Below, piece by piece: positions 1-8,327 of a DNA stretch of 64,000 bases. How positions within the stretch are numbered: the first letter of the stretch is position 1; each line of letters begins with the position of its first letter. A program made the position numbers and the translations under genes. Below the pieces are notes generated by a model. That model had not been told where the DNA came from, did no database searches, and worked only from the letters and a program-made list of their open reading frames with translations. The stretch is from Lentzea sp. NEAU-D7. Its GTDB lineage: Bacteria; Actinomycetota; Actinomycetes; Mycobacteriales; Pseudonocardiaceae. The DNA is taken from the NCBI RefSeq assembly GCF_026242055.1, contig NZ_JAPJDL010000002.1:656658-720657 (forward strand). The letters run 5' to 3'.

Positions 1-1
1 G

Positions 2-136
2 ATCAACGCGGGCGACGTGCCGGAGCTCGCCCGGGTCGAGCACCTCGAGTTCGTCGACGTGGACTCCGGCCACTGGCCCATGCTCACCAAGCCCGCTGAG
101 CTCGCCCGGCTCCTCGCGGCGGCCGGCACGGCCTGA
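2..136 (+). CDS. alpha/beta hydrolase, C-terminal fragment
   Basis: The open frame enters from the left edge and ends at TGA 134-136, giving 44 residues. The stretch DSGHWPMLTKPAELARLL is the usual end of alpha/beta hydrolases: the His of SGHWPM would be the catalytic-triad histidine, followed by the terminal helix. The substrate cannot be read from this fragment. The next gene is convergent, with a long hairpin between the two. Confidence 0.7.
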   Translation: MNAGDVPELARVEHLEFVDVDSGHWPMLTKPAELARLLAAAGTA

Positions 137-167
137 CTTCTCCAGCGGGCAACGAGGAAGGACTGCT

Positions 168-227
168 GTGAAGCCCTTGGTCGATCAGTCCTCTTGCGAC
201 AGAGGAAGATCGGGCCAAGGACTTCAC
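168..227. terminator. nested long hairpin between convergent genes
   Basis: An outer inverted repeat pairs 168-180 with 215-227, 13-base arms with one mismatch. It encloses an inner perfect repeat, TCCTCT 189-194 and AGAGGA 201-206. It sits between the ends of a plus-strand hydrolase and a minus-strand pectate lyase, so a bidirectional terminator is the simplest reading. There is no T tract. Confidence 0.5.
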
Positions 228-250
228 TCTTGATCAGTGTGTGCGTCCCG

Positions 251-1354
251 CTAGCAGCTGCCGTCCGACTCCCTCAGACCCGTGTTGGCGCCCGCCGTGC
301 GGCTCACGACGTTCGGCACGCAGTTGGCCTGGTCGAGGGTGAAGCTGTAGGGGACGGAGACGGTGGTGGTGGACTTGACGTCGGGACCGGCGGGCTTGTG
401 GTCGCTGCTCGGGGCGGACCACGTCACGTTGTCGAAGACGTTGCCGCTGACCTGCCAGTAGCCGGCCTCGGTGGTGTAGAAGGTGCCGAGGACGTCACGG
501 GAGTTCTTGAAGTAGTTGTTGTCCACCTTGGCCTTGGCGCCGGCGCGGGAGTTGATGCCGGACTCGTTCAGGCTCACGTAGTGGTTGTTGTACATGTGGG
601 CGATGCCGCCTCGAAGCAACGGCGCGCGGGAGTCGATGTTCTCGTACAGGTTGTGGTGGTAGGTGATGAACCCGTTCGAGCGGTCACTTTCACTGGAGCC
701 GACCAGCCCGCCGCGGCCGGAGTTGCGCAGGGTGCTGTAGGACAGGGTCACGTACTGGGTGTTGTTCTTCATGTCGAACAGGCCGTCGTAGCCTTCCGAC
801 TCACCACCCGACGCCAGGAGGTTGACGTGGTCGACCCAGACGTTGCGGACGTTGTTCTCCATCCCGATGGCGTCACCGCCGTTGGACGTGGGGGAGCCCG
901 ACTTCTTGACGTTGCGGACTGTCACGTTCCTGATGATGATGTTGCGGGACTCGCGGATGTGGATGCCGAGCTGGTCGAAGACGGCTCCGCCGCCGACGCC
1001 GATGATGGTGACGTTGCTGATCCGCTTGAGCTCGATCACGCCGGCGGCGGTCTCGCAGCTGTTGCCCGAGACCTTGGCGGTGTTGCCGTGGTTGATCGTG
1101 CCCGAGACCTCGATGATGATCGGCGTGCTGCTGCTCGCCCGGCCGCACAGGGCCTGGTGGATCTGGGTTCCCGTGGTGGCCCGGACCGTCGCCCCGCCCT
1201 GGCCGCCGGTGGTCCCGCCGTTCTGGGACGCGTAGCCGGTCGCGGTGCCGGCCGCCGCCGACGCCGGTGACGTCGCCAGCACCGCGCTGGTCGAGGCCGC
1301 GACGGCCAGCGCGGCCACGACTGCGGGGATCCGCCATGCGACTGATCGTGTCAT
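251..1354 (-). CDS. secreted pectate lyase, polysaccharide lyase family 1
   Basis: Predicted to cleave polygalacturonate by beta-elimination outside the cell. The 367-residue product starts at ATG 1354, preceded by AGGAGA; the frame is open further upstream but without a good ribosome site. A Sec signal covers about residues 1-35, ending in ASAAAG. The rest is a right-handed beta-helix. It carries WVDH (173-176), acidic residues suited to calcium binding (D161, D190, D194) and the catalytic RxPxxR as RAPLLR at 243-248, all diagnostic of PL1. It is monocistronic with a long AT-richer upstream region and is probably induced by plant polysaccharide. Pectin lyase activity is less likely given the calcium-type acidic residues. 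Confidence 0.92.
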   Translation of the reverse strand: MTRSVAWRIPAVVAALAVAASTSAVLATSPASAAAGTATGYASQNGGTTGGQGGATVRATTGTQIHQALCGRASSSTPIIIEVSGTINHGNTAKVSGNSCETAAGVIELKRISNVTIIGVGGGAVFDQLGIHIRESRNIIIRNVTVRNVKKSGSPTSNGGDAIGMENNVRNVWVDHVNLLASGGESEGYDGLFDMKNNTQYVTLSYSTLRNSGRGGLVGSSESDRSNGFITYHHNLYENIDSRAPLLRGGIAHMYNNHYVSLNESGINSRAGAKAKVDNNYFKNSRDVLGTFYTTEAGYWQVSGNVFDNVTWSAPSSDHKPAGPDVKSTTTVSVPYSFTLDQANCVPNVVSRTAGANTGLRESDGSC

Positions 1355-1863
1355 TTCGTCTCCTGCGTCTTCGAAGGTGGGACGGGTGTGGTCGCACTCG
1401 CTGGCGGCGTGAGGCGGAAACACCGGTGTTCCGCTTTTGTCGCGCGTTTTCCGTGCGCGGACTCTTACGTCGCCTATGCGCGAGCAGGACCGTCTGACGG
1501 CATTCCCGGCGACTCTGATCGCGTTGGCGGCCGGAATCAACGTCGCTGGGAACGCTTCCAGTGAGTATTGCGCACCATTGTGCGACGGGCAATAAAATTC
1601 ACGTTCATGAACAACGGGCACCGCGTTTACGCGCGTGCGGTGTGGCTTTCCGGCGACAATCCGGCTGATTCACGGATATGAATGAGTAGGTTGTGGAGCG
1701 TTGGCCTGCTGATTTGCTCGCCGAAAAGTTCGAGGATTCGTGCGGTTTCGCCGTTCGAATCGAATCGAATGGGTCGCGCCGTTCGACTTCGAGTGGTCGA
1801 AGGTCTTGCCGAAAATGTTTTCGGCGACCAGCCTCCTCGCAGGAGCGTTTCCGCGCCGCATCG
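1355..1863. promoter_or_regulatory. upstream region of pectate lyase, several palindromes, no gene
   Basis: About 500 bases without a convincing gene and more AT-rich than the surroundings. Visible elements: a near-palindrome at 1414-1434 with core ACACCGGTGT; an inverted repeat CGCAC/GTGCG at 1571-1584; the palindrome GTTCATGAAC at 1603-1612; and a run of three CGAAT units near 1755-1769. The first lies about 60 bases upstream of the pectate lyase start and may be an operator. Open frames here are short, arginine-rich and lack ribosome sites. Confidence 0.4.
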
Positions 1864-2732
1864 ATCACCGCCGACGCCCCGGTTCAGGTCGCCGGTGGCC
1901 ACCTCGGCGACCACGTTCACTCCGAGGGCGCGGCTCCGCACTCGCACGGGCCGTCGGCCGCGGACCGTTGTCGCCGTGCCGACGAGTTCACGTCCGAACG
2001 CGGCCTGGGCGACCGTGTCTGCGCGCTGGGCAACGGCCAGTTCAAGGTGCGCACCGCGCACGGCGACATTGTGACCCACATCGACGCCCCGCTCGCCGAG
2101 GACAAGGGCGTGCGGGACTCGGTGGAGTCGCCGGCGATCACGACCGTGGCCGCGCGGTCGCACCACTGCGCCGCGGACTCGTACCGGATCCAGCTGGTCT
2201 ACCTGATCCCGGCCGGTGCGCCCGGCGCGTCGGCGACGATGGTCCCGCTGATCAGGCAGCACTTCGTCCAGTCCAACGCGATGGTGTCGAACCGCGCCGC
2301 GGAGTACGGCGGCGACCTGTCGCTGCGCGTCGCCTGTGACGCTTCGGGTCAGCCCGCTGTCCGCGTCCTGCGCAGCGGCCACGACAACAGCGACATCGCC
2401 GCCATCGACCAGGAAGTCGCGCGGCAGGGCCAGCGGATCACCGGTCAGGACAACGTCGTGTACTGGCGCGACGGCGGCTGCGGAGGCGGCGTCGCCTACG
2501 GCAGCGGCGACACCCGGCCCGGCGTGGAGAACGCCGTCAACAACGCGCCCGGCATTGCGGTGGTCTACGGCCGGTGCCCCTTCACCATTACTGGGACTGC
2601 AACGTCAACGACTACTTCCACCCCAACCCACCGGCGGGGTCGTTCCTCGCGACGAACTGGAACCTCGCGCGCTGCGCGAACCGAGTGGTGTACCGCCCCA
2701 ACTGCGGTGTGGCGCCACGGACGACCGCCTGA
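1864..2732 (+). pseudogene. decayed secreted zinc metallopeptidase-like gene
   Basis: One frame reads from about 1864 to YGRC at 2577 (SYRIQLVYLIPAG, DGGCGGGVAYGSGD, NNAPGIAVVYGRC). Coding sense then continues in another frame from 2583 (HHYWDCNVNDYF, FLATNWNLARCANRVVY) to TGA at 2732. From memory of the actinobacterial family, the segment between YGRC and the final WDC..DYF part normally holds a HExxH zinc motif and a CxDEYDxMCY block. Here that segment is absent and the frame changes at the join. No signal peptide or plausible start exists upstream. Frame change, missing core and missing start together point to a pseudogene. The family assignment is by recall; the frame change is read from the sequence. 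Confidence 0.7.
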
Positions 2733-2753
2733 TCTGGCGAGGCGGAACATGCC

Positions 2754-2796
2754 GACGGGGCCGTCTCCCGGAAGTTGTCCTGGAAACGGCCCCGTC
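2754..2796 (-). terminator. hairpin downstream of kamA
   Basis: Perfect 11-base inverted repeat GACGGGGCCGT/ACGGCCCCGTC with a 21-base loop, starting 9 bases beyond the kamA stop on the minus strand. No U tract follows, as is common for actinobacterial terminators. The decayed peptidase remnant ends 22 bases away on the other side. Confidence 0.6.
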
Positions 2797-2804
2797 GTGA
2801 ACTG

Positions 2805-4193
2805 TCAGGTCTGGTCGGCCCACCACTTCCGGCCGGTCTCGCCCAACGTCGAGATCGGGTCGTAGTAGGGGTAGCGGCGGTCCAGCGCCTCGGGGTCCTC
2901 GAGTTCGATCCCGGTGCGGTAGTTCTTGGTCCAGTAGGAGATCCCGAGCTCGCGGTCGTACTCCGCGAGCTGGTGCACCCACCGCTTTCCGACGTACGGC
3001 ACGTCGCACACGATGCGCGGCGTCGCGTAGCCGGGCAGGTAGCCCATGATCGCGTGCTGCAGCTCCTGCGCCTCCCACACCGACACCCGCCAGTGCTCGG
3101 CGTTGGGGATCATGTCGCACATGTAGAAGTAGTACGGCAGGATGTTCGCTTCCCCTTGCAGCGCAAAGCAAAGGTCCAGCAGGTCGTCCGACGTCGCGTT
3201 GACGCCCTTCATCAGGACGCCCTGGTTGCGCACGTCCCGCACGCCGACTTCCAGTGCGGTGCGCGCGGCCTCGGCGACGAGGGGGGTCACGGACTGGGCG
3301 TGGTTCACGTGGGTGTGGATCGCGAGGTTCACGCCACGCCGGGACGCCGTGCGGGCCACGCGCTCCAGGCCCTCGACGACACGCGGCTGGAGCCAGTGCT
3401 GGGGGAGGCCGGCGAGGGCCTTCGTGGCCAGGCGGACGTCGCGGACGGTCTCGATGTCGAGCAGGCGCATGAGGAACGACTCGAGCTGCGGCCACGGCAC
3501 GTTCGCCACGTCACCGCCGGAGACCACGACGTCGCGGACGCCCGGGGTCTTCTTCAGGTACTCGATCATCTGGTCCTGGCGGTCGACCGGCTTCAGCGAG
3601 AGCTTGTGCTTGTCGATCAGCGGCGTGGAGTTGCCGACCAGGTCCATGCGGGTGCAGTGGCCGCAGTACTGCGGGCAGGTCGACACCATCTCGGCCAGGA
3701 CCTTGGTGGGGTAGCGGTGGGTGAGGCCCTCCACCACCCACATCTCCGCCTCGTGCAGCGAGTCGCGCTGGGAGTGCGGGTGCGACGGCCAGTCGGGGTC
3801 GCGGTCCGAGGAGACCGGCAGCATGTAGCGGCGGACCGGGTCGTTCAGGAACGCCTCGGTGAAGGCGTCGGGAGACAGTTCCGCGTCGACCGCCATCGTG
3901 TTGAACATCTGCGGCGGGATCAGCATCGACATCGTCGCGAAGGCGTCCATGTCCTTCGCGAGGTCGTCGTAGAACCTGTCGGTCAGCAGGTCGCCCGCGA
4001 CCTTGCGGAGCTGCTTCACGTTCTTCACGCAGTTCACGCGCTGCCACTGGGCGTCGCGCCACTGCGTCTCGGTCACGTGCGACCAGCCGGGGAAGCGTCG
4101 CCAGTCTGGTTCGACCAGCTCACGGCGGACGTACGTGTACGGCTGGCGGTCCAGCCGCTCCAGCGCCGTGGGGGCGTCGTGCACCGCGGTCAT
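2805..4193 (-). CDS. kamA: lysine 2,3-aminomutase, radical SAM/PLP enzyme
   Basis: Converts L-lysine to L-beta-lysine using an iron-sulphur cluster, SAM and PLP. The 462-residue protein has the radical-SAM motif CPQYCGHC (Cys173, Cys177, Cys180; CxxxCxxC). Its C-terminal half follows KamA: the Asp residues in YMCDM and CDVPYVGK match the two aspartates that bind the substrate side-chain amine in the clostridial enzyme (family knowledge), and the following Lys suits PLP. This favours lysine over glutamate as substrate. The gene is transcribed away from the kdd-kamDE-kal operon 4 kb away but carries a matching promoter motif. A beta-lysine supply role for an antibiotic or osmolyte is possible; the nearby kamDE genes favour catabolism. 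Confidence 0.88.
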   Translation of the reverse strand: MTAVHDAPTALERLDRQPYTYVRRELVEPDWRRFPGWSHVTETQWRDAQWQRVNCVKNVKQLRKVAGDLLTDRFYDDLAKDMDAFATMSMLIPPQMFNTMAVDAELSPDAFTEAFLNDPVRRYMLPVSSDRDPDWPSHPHSQRDSLHEAEMWVVEGLTHRYPTKVLAEMVSTCPQYCGHCTRMDLVGNSTPLIDKHKLSLKPVDRQDQMIEYLKKTPGVRDVVVSGGDVANVPWPQLESFLMRLLDIETVRDVRLATKALAGLPQHWLQPRVVEGLERVARTASRRGVNLAIHTHVNHAQSVTPLVAEAARTALEVGVRDVRNQGVLMKGVNATSDDLLDLCFALQGEANILPYYFYMCDMIPNAEHWRVSVWEAQELQHAIMGYLPGYATPRIVCDVPYVGKRWVHQLAEYDRELGISYWTKNYRTGIELEDPEALDRRYPYYDPISTLGETGRKWWADQT

Positions 4194-4216
4194 CCGTACT
4201 CCTCAGCGTCGAGGTC

Positions 4217-4230
4217 GCGTAAAGATATCC
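4217..4230 (-). promoter_or_regulatory. motif CGTAAAGATATCCT upstream of kamA
   Basis: This 14-mer lies 24 bases upstream of the kamA start codon, on the opposite strand to transcription. It matches 12 of 14 positions of the motif before kdd at 8328-8341. The shared AAGATATC core is rare in such GC-rich DNA. A candidate operator for one regulator of both kam units; no regulator has been tied to it. Confidence 0.45.
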
Positions 4231-4323
4231 TGTCATATCGCTAGGCTGCCGTAAATATTTCAGATCAAGCCCTGGTGGAGGGCCGGTCGGGAGCAAAGAC
4301 GCGCCGTTGTGCGTTGAACGGGC

Positions 4324-4788
4324 ATGCCCCTCTTCGCGCTGCTGCTGCTCGGGATGTTCGCCGAGATCGCGGTCATGGTCGCCGTCGGCAACGCCATCGG
4401 CGGGCTCTGGATGATCGCGTTGCTCCTGCTCGGCACCCTCGTCGGGCTGTCGCTGGTGCGCCGTCAGGGCGCGCAGACGATGGCCGCGTTCTCCGAGTCG
4501 GTGTTCAAGCGCCAGCAGCCGCACCAGGAGATGGCGGACGGCGTGCTGATCGCGGCCGCCGGCGCGTTGATCATGGTTCCCGGCTTCATCAGCGACGTCG
4601 CCGCGTTGTTCCTGCTCTTCCCGCCCACGCGCAAGCTCGTGAGCCGGCGGATCGCGCGCAAGGCGGAGGCGGCGTCGCTCAAGTTCGAGCACGAACGCCG
4701 CTTCGGCGCCGGTCAGGTCATCGAGGGCGAGGTGATCGACGTCGACACCGACCCGGTCGTCATCACGGAGCGGCGCGAGATCCGGTGA
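4324..4788 (+). CDS. fxsA: FxsA family membrane protein
   Basis: A 154-residue inner-membrane protein with hydrophobic segments at about residues 3-20, 25-42 and 78-98, followed by a charged cytoplasmic tail. The motif MVPGFISDVAALFLLFPPTR is characteristic of FxsA (suppressor of F exclusion of phage T7 in E. coli). Molecular function is unknown in actinobacteria. Its stop overlaps the start of the following GNAT gene (GTGA at 4785), so the two are translationally coupled. It is divergent from kamA, with 130 bases between. Confidence 0.85.
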   Translation: MPLFALLLLGMFAEIAVMVAVGNAIGGLWMIALLLLGTLVGLSLVRRQGAQTMAAFSESVFKRQQPHQEMADGVLIAAAGALIMVPGFISDVAALFLLFPPTRKLVSRRIARKAEAASLKFEHERRFGAGQVIEGEVIDVDTDPVVITERREIR

Positions 4789-5345
4789 TCCGCGCGTACC
4801 GGCCCGCCGACCTGGACGCGCTGTACGACATCTGCCTCGACACCGGCAACGGTGGCCTCGGCGCGCGTCACCTGTTCGACGATCCACGCCTGATGGGCCA
4901 CGCCTACGTCGGCCCGTACGCGGCGTTCGAACCCGACCTGGTGGTCGTGGCGGAGGACGACGAGGGGATCTGCGGCTACGCGCTCGCGGCGTCGGACACG
5001 GAGGCCTTCGAGGACCGCTGCGACCGGGACTGGTGGCCTGACCTGCGCGTCCGCTACCCGCTGACCCCCAACGCGAACCGGATCGTGCAGCAGATCCACC
5101 ACCCTGCCCGCGCCGATCTGCTGGTCGCGAGCGACTACCCGGCGCACATGCACGCGAACCTGCTGCCCCGCGCGCAGGGCAAGGGATTCGGTGGCGCGCT
5201 CGTCCGCAGCGTGCTCGAACGCCTGGAGAAGGGCGTTCATGTGCACGTGCGGCACCACAACACACACGCGGTCGGCTTCTGGGAGCACCTGGGCTTTCGC
5301 GTGATCGACTCCGCGGAGAAGCTCGTCCTGGGACTGAGGCTCTAG
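4785..5345 (+). CDS. GNAT family N-acetyltransferase
   Basis: A 186-residue single-domain acetyltransferase starting at GTG 4785, which overlaps the fxsA stop. The acetyl-CoA loop is QGKGFGGAL (the usual Q/RxxGxG/A), followed by a C-terminal HNTHAVGFWEHLGFRV typical of GNATs. The long insert with DRCDRDWWPDLR resembles the acetyltransferase region found in O-GlcNAcase-related proteins. The substrate is unknown. It is shorter than beta-lysine acetyltransferase (AblB) and has no clear likeness to it, so proximity to kamA is weak evidence for a link. Its stop codon overlaps that of the convergent ssgA-like gene. Confidence 0.8.
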   Translation: MIRAYRPADLDALYDICLDTGNGGLGARHLFDDPRLMGHAYVGPYAAFEPDLVVVAEDDEGICGYALAASDTEAFEDRCDRDWWPDLRVRYPLTPNANRIVQQIHHPARADLLVASDYPAHMHANLLPRAQGKGFGGALVRSVLERLEKGVHVHVRHHNTHAVGFWEHLGFRVIDSAEKLVLGLRL

Positions 5346-5737
5346 CCCAGGAGGTCCTTCACCAGCAGGTCGAAGTCGACGACCTCGCGCCCGGCCGGGA
5401 CCGCCGCGTAGGTCGAGTCGAGGAACCGCTGCAGCTCGGCCGCGGACAGGTGGAACACCGCGTGCGAGTCCTCGGTCAGCAGCTCGAGCACGAGCACGTC
5501 GCCGTCGCCCGGCCGCAGCCGCACGTCCCCGAGCCCGGCCGGCGACAGCAGCCCGTCCGCGAGCAGCTCGCGGCCGACGAGCCAGGTCGACTCCTGGTCC
5601 CGAGCCTGAAAACGCAAGGTCACGGCGTGCGGATCGTCCGATCGGTACTGGAAGTCGACGTTCATCGGCTCCACCGAGCCGTCCGGCCGAATGAACTCAA
5701 CGACGGTGGCTGTGCCGACCCGGGTCTCGTTGAACAT
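5342..5737 (-). CDS. SsgA-like sporulation/cell-division regulator (SALP)
   Basis: A 131-residue SsgA/SsgB-family protein. In streptomycetes these proteins help position FtsZ and control septation and spore-wall events; SsgB is the broadly conserved member. Visible family features are the N-terminal strand pair, YRSDDPHAVTLRF, the W-x-V-GRELLADGL block and GDVRLRP. The start ATG 5737 follows GGAGGAA; an upstream in-frame ATG at 5770 lacks such a site. The gene is single and convergent with the GNAT, the two stop codons sharing bases. Its presence supports a sporulating or filamentous actinomycete. Confidence 0.85.
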   Translation of the reverse strand: MFNETRVGTATVVEFIRPDGSVEPMNVDFQYRSDDPHAVTLRFQARDQESTWLVGRELLADGLLSPAGLGDVRLRPGDGDVLVLELLTEDSHAVFHLSAAELQRFLDSTYAAVPAGREVVDFDLLVKDLLG

Positions 5738-5838
5738 CGCCGTTCCTCCTCCGCGGTGAGGGTGCTGCACTCAACACGGGCGCCGTCCGGAGTCGGTTCA
5801 AAGCTTCCTGAACTTCTTCATTGGGTACCTGAAGTCCC

Positions 5839-6798
5839 ATGACGGTCTATGGCATCCATGCGTCACACGAGCAGATACACCCCGCAGACCTGCTGACCGC
5901 CGTGCGCAGGGCTGAGGAGGCAGGGTTCGGCGCGGCGATGAGCTCAGACCACTTCTCACCCTGGAGCGCACGTCAGGGGCAGTCCGGGTTCGCCTGGTCC
6001 TGGCTCGGCGCGGCCCTGCAGGCCACCGAACTGCCGTTCGGCGTGGTCACGGCTCCGGGGCAGCGCTACCACCCGGCGATCACCGCCCAGGCGATCGGCA
6101 CGCTGGCCGCGATGAACCCCGGCCGGTTCTGGGCCGCGCTCGGCACCGGTGAGGCGAGCAACGAGCACATCACCGGTGACGGCTGGCCCCGCAAGGACGT
6201 GCGCACCGCGCGGCTGCGCGAGTGCGTCGACGTGATCCGCGCGCTGCTGTCCGGCGAGGAGGTCAGCCACGACGGCCTGGTCACGGTCGACCGCGCCCGG
6301 CTGTGGACGTTGCCCGACGAGGTGCCGCTGCTGATCGGTGCCGCCGTGAGCCCGCAGACGGCCCGCTGGTGCGCCGAGTGGGCCGACGGGCTGATCACGG
6401 TCAACGCTCCGCCGGAGCGGCTCCGCGAGCTCGCGGACGCCTACCGGGACGCGGGCGGCAAGGGCAAGCTCCACCTGCAGGTGCACCTGAGCTGGGCCGA
6501 GGACGACGACACGGCTCTCGCGATCGCGCACGACCAGTGGCGCACCAACATCTTCCGTCCGCCGGTGTGCTGGGACCTGGAACTGGCCGAGCACTTCGAC
6601 GTGGTCGCCGAACGCGTCACGCCGGCCGAGGTGGCCGAGGTCGTGAACGTGTCCTCGGACCTGAAGTGGCACGCCGGGCGGCTGGACGAGTACGCGTCGC
6701 TGGGGTTCGAGGAGATCTACCTGCACCACGTGGGCCAGGACCTGATCCCGTTCGTCGACGCGTTCGGCGAGCACGTGTTGCCGGAGGTGACCGCGTGA
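5839..6798 (+). CDS. LLM-class flavin oxidoreductase, TIGR03885-like
   Basis: A 319-residue luciferase-like TIM barrel. The N-terminus (YGIHASHEQI, SSDHFSPWSARQGQSGFAWSWLGAALQAT), the GTGEASNEH block and the ending LHHVGQDLIPFVDAFGEHVLP fit the group described as probable non-F420 flavin oxidoreductases. The cofactor (FMN or F420) cannot be settled from sequence. The last bases overlap the start of a GH13 gene (GTGA at 6795), so the pair is co-translated. In my recollection the same pair recurs in actinobacteria, which suggests a shared but unknown task. Confidence 0.82.
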   Translation: MTVYGIHASHEQIHPADLLTAVRRAEEAGFGAAMSSDHFSPWSARQGQSGFAWSWLGAALQATELPFGVVTAPGQRYHPAITAQAIGTLAAMNPGRFWAALGTGEASNEHITGDGWPRKDVRTARLRECVDVIRALLSGEEVSHDGLVTVDRARLWTLPDEVPLLIGAAVSPQTARWCAEWADGLITVNAPPERLRELADAYRDAGGKGKLHLQVHLSWAEDDDTALAIAHDQWRTNIFRPPVCWDLELAEHFDVVAERVTPAEVAEVVNVSSDLKWHAGRLDEYASLGFEEIYLHHVGQDLIPFVDAFGEHVLPEVTA

Positions 6799-8303
6799 TC
6801 CGCACGTCCGACGTCTGGTGGAAGAACGCCGTTCTGTACTGCCTGGACGTGGAGACGTTCTCCAGTGAAGGCTTCCGCGGCGCTACCGAACGCATCGACC
6901 ACCTCCACGCCTTGGGCGTCACGTGTGTGTGGTTGATGCCGTTCTACCCGACCGCCGAACGCGATGACGGCTACGACATCACCGACTTCTACTCCGTTGA
7001 CCCACGCCTGGGCTCCCTGGGTGACTTCGTGGAGTTCGTGCGCGCCGCAAGAGACCGGGGCATGCGCGTGATCGCCGACCTCGTGGTCAACCACACCTCC
7101 GACCAGCACCCGTGGTTCCACGACCCGGAGAAGCGCGACTGGTACGTGTGGGCGGACGAGCCCCAGAGCGACGGACCGCAGGGGATCACGTTCCCCGACA
7201 AGGAGAACTCGCTTTGGGAGTACTCCGAGGAGGTGGGCAAGTACTACCTGCACCGCTTCTACAAGCACCAGCCCGACCTCAACGTGTCCAACCCGCAGGT
7301 GCGGGACGAGATCGCCCGCATCATGGGCTTCTGGATGGAACTGGGGCTGAGCGGGTTCCGCGTGGACGCGGTTCCGTTCCTGTTGGAGCACAACGACCCC
7401 GCGGACGCCGTTTCGCTGCCCGACCCGCACGACTACCTGACGGACCTGAGGGCGTTCCTCAACCGCCGCAACGGTGAGGGCGTGCTGCTGGGCGAGGTGA
7501 ACCTGCCGTACAAGGACACGATGGCCTTCTACGGTCAGGGCGTCGGCGACGAGCTGACCATGTGCTTCGACTTCGTCGGGATGCAGGCGATGTACCTGTC
7601 GCTGGCGCGCCGATCGAGCGGGCCGCTGGTCAAGGCGCTGCAGGAACGCCCGGAGCCGCCGCGGGACGGGCACTGGGCGACGTTCGTGCGCAACCACGAC
7701 GAGCTGACCCTGGACAAGCTGCCCACCGACGAACGCCAGGAGGTCTTCGACGCGTTCGGCCCGGAGAAGTCCATGCAGCTCTACGGACGAGGTCTGCGCC
7801 GGAGGCTGCCCGGAATGCTCGACGGCGACCAGCGCCGCATCCGGATGGTCTACAGCCTGCTCTTCACGCTGCCGGGCACGCCGGTGCTGTTCTACGGCGA
7901 GGAGATCGGGCTGGAGGAGGACCTGTCGCTGGAGGGCAGGATGGCGGTGCGCGTCCCGATGGACTGGGACGCCGCCGGCGAGCAGCGCCACGACCCGGAG
8001 TCGTTGCTGGTCTGGATGCGGCTCATGATCGCGCGGTACCGGGAGTGCCCGGAGCTCGCGTGGGGCACGTTCCAGGTGCTCGACACCGGAGAGCCGCGCG
8101 TGTTCGCTCACCGCGCCGACTGCGACGGCGGCTCCGTGATCGCCGTGCACAACCTCTCGGATCAGGAGATCACCGTGCGGGTCCCGGCCGAAGGCGTGCT
8201 CGCGGACCTGCTGACGGGCGGCCGGGTGAAGCCGGCGAAGATCGGCGCCAAGGTCGACCTCGCGCCGTACGACTGCCGGTGGTATCGCCTGATGCGTGAG
8301 TGA
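6795..8303 (+). CDS. GH13 alpha-amylase family protein, trehalose synthase-like
   Basis: A 502-residue cytoplasmic glucosidase/transglucosidase without a signal peptide. The GH13 residues are in place: nucleophile Asp191 in GFRVDAVPF, acid/base Glu234 in LLGEVNLP, and Asp302 in FVRNHDEL. The DGYDITDFY and LVVNHTSDQHPWF blocks resemble trehalose synthase (maltose-trehalose isomerase). It lacks the maltokinase part fused to some TreS proteins and is shorter than typical TreS (about 570-600 residues), so the exact reaction is uncertain. The start is GTG 6795, overlapping the stop of the LLM oxidoreductase. The stop is followed after 70 bases by kdd. Confidence 0.85.
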   Translation: MIRTSDVWWKNAVLYCLDVETFSSEGFRGATERIDHLHALGVTCVWLMPFYPTAERDDGYDITDFYSVDPRLGSLGDFVEFVRAARDRGMRVIADLVVNHTSDQHPWFHDPEKRDWYVWADEPQSDGPQGITFPDKENSLWEYSEEVGKYYLHRFYKHQPDLNVSNPQVRDEIARIMGFWMELGLSGFRVDAVPFLLEHNDPADAVSLPDPHDYLTDLRAFLNRRNGEGVLLGEVNLPYKDTMAFYGQGVGDELTMCFDFVGMQAMYLSLARRSSGPLVKALQERPEPPRDGHWATFVRNHDELTLDKLPTDERQEVFDAFGPEKSMQLYGRGLRRRLPGMLDGDQRRIRMVYSLLFTLPGTPVLFYGEEIGLEEDLSLEGRMAVRVPMDWDAAGEQRHDPESLLVWMRLMIARYRECPELAWGTFQVLDTGEPRVFAHRADCDGGSVIAVHNLSDQEITVRVPAEGVLADLLTGGRVKPAKIGAKVDLAPYDCRWYRLMRE

Positions 8304-8327
8304 TACTTGCGCAATCTTGACGCCTCA

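Noticed and set aside
194..1270. Long plus-strand frame opposite the pectate lyase
   Set aside because: Valine/glycine/arginine-rich shadow of the minus-strand gene with no ribosome site; the other strand encodes a complete PL1 enzyme.
4785..5345. GNAT next to kamA as beta-lysine acetyltransferase (AblB), giving an N-acetyl-beta-lysine osmolyte pathway
   Set aside because: It is too short and is coupled to fxsA, not kamA; the kamDE/kdd/kal genes favour catabolism.
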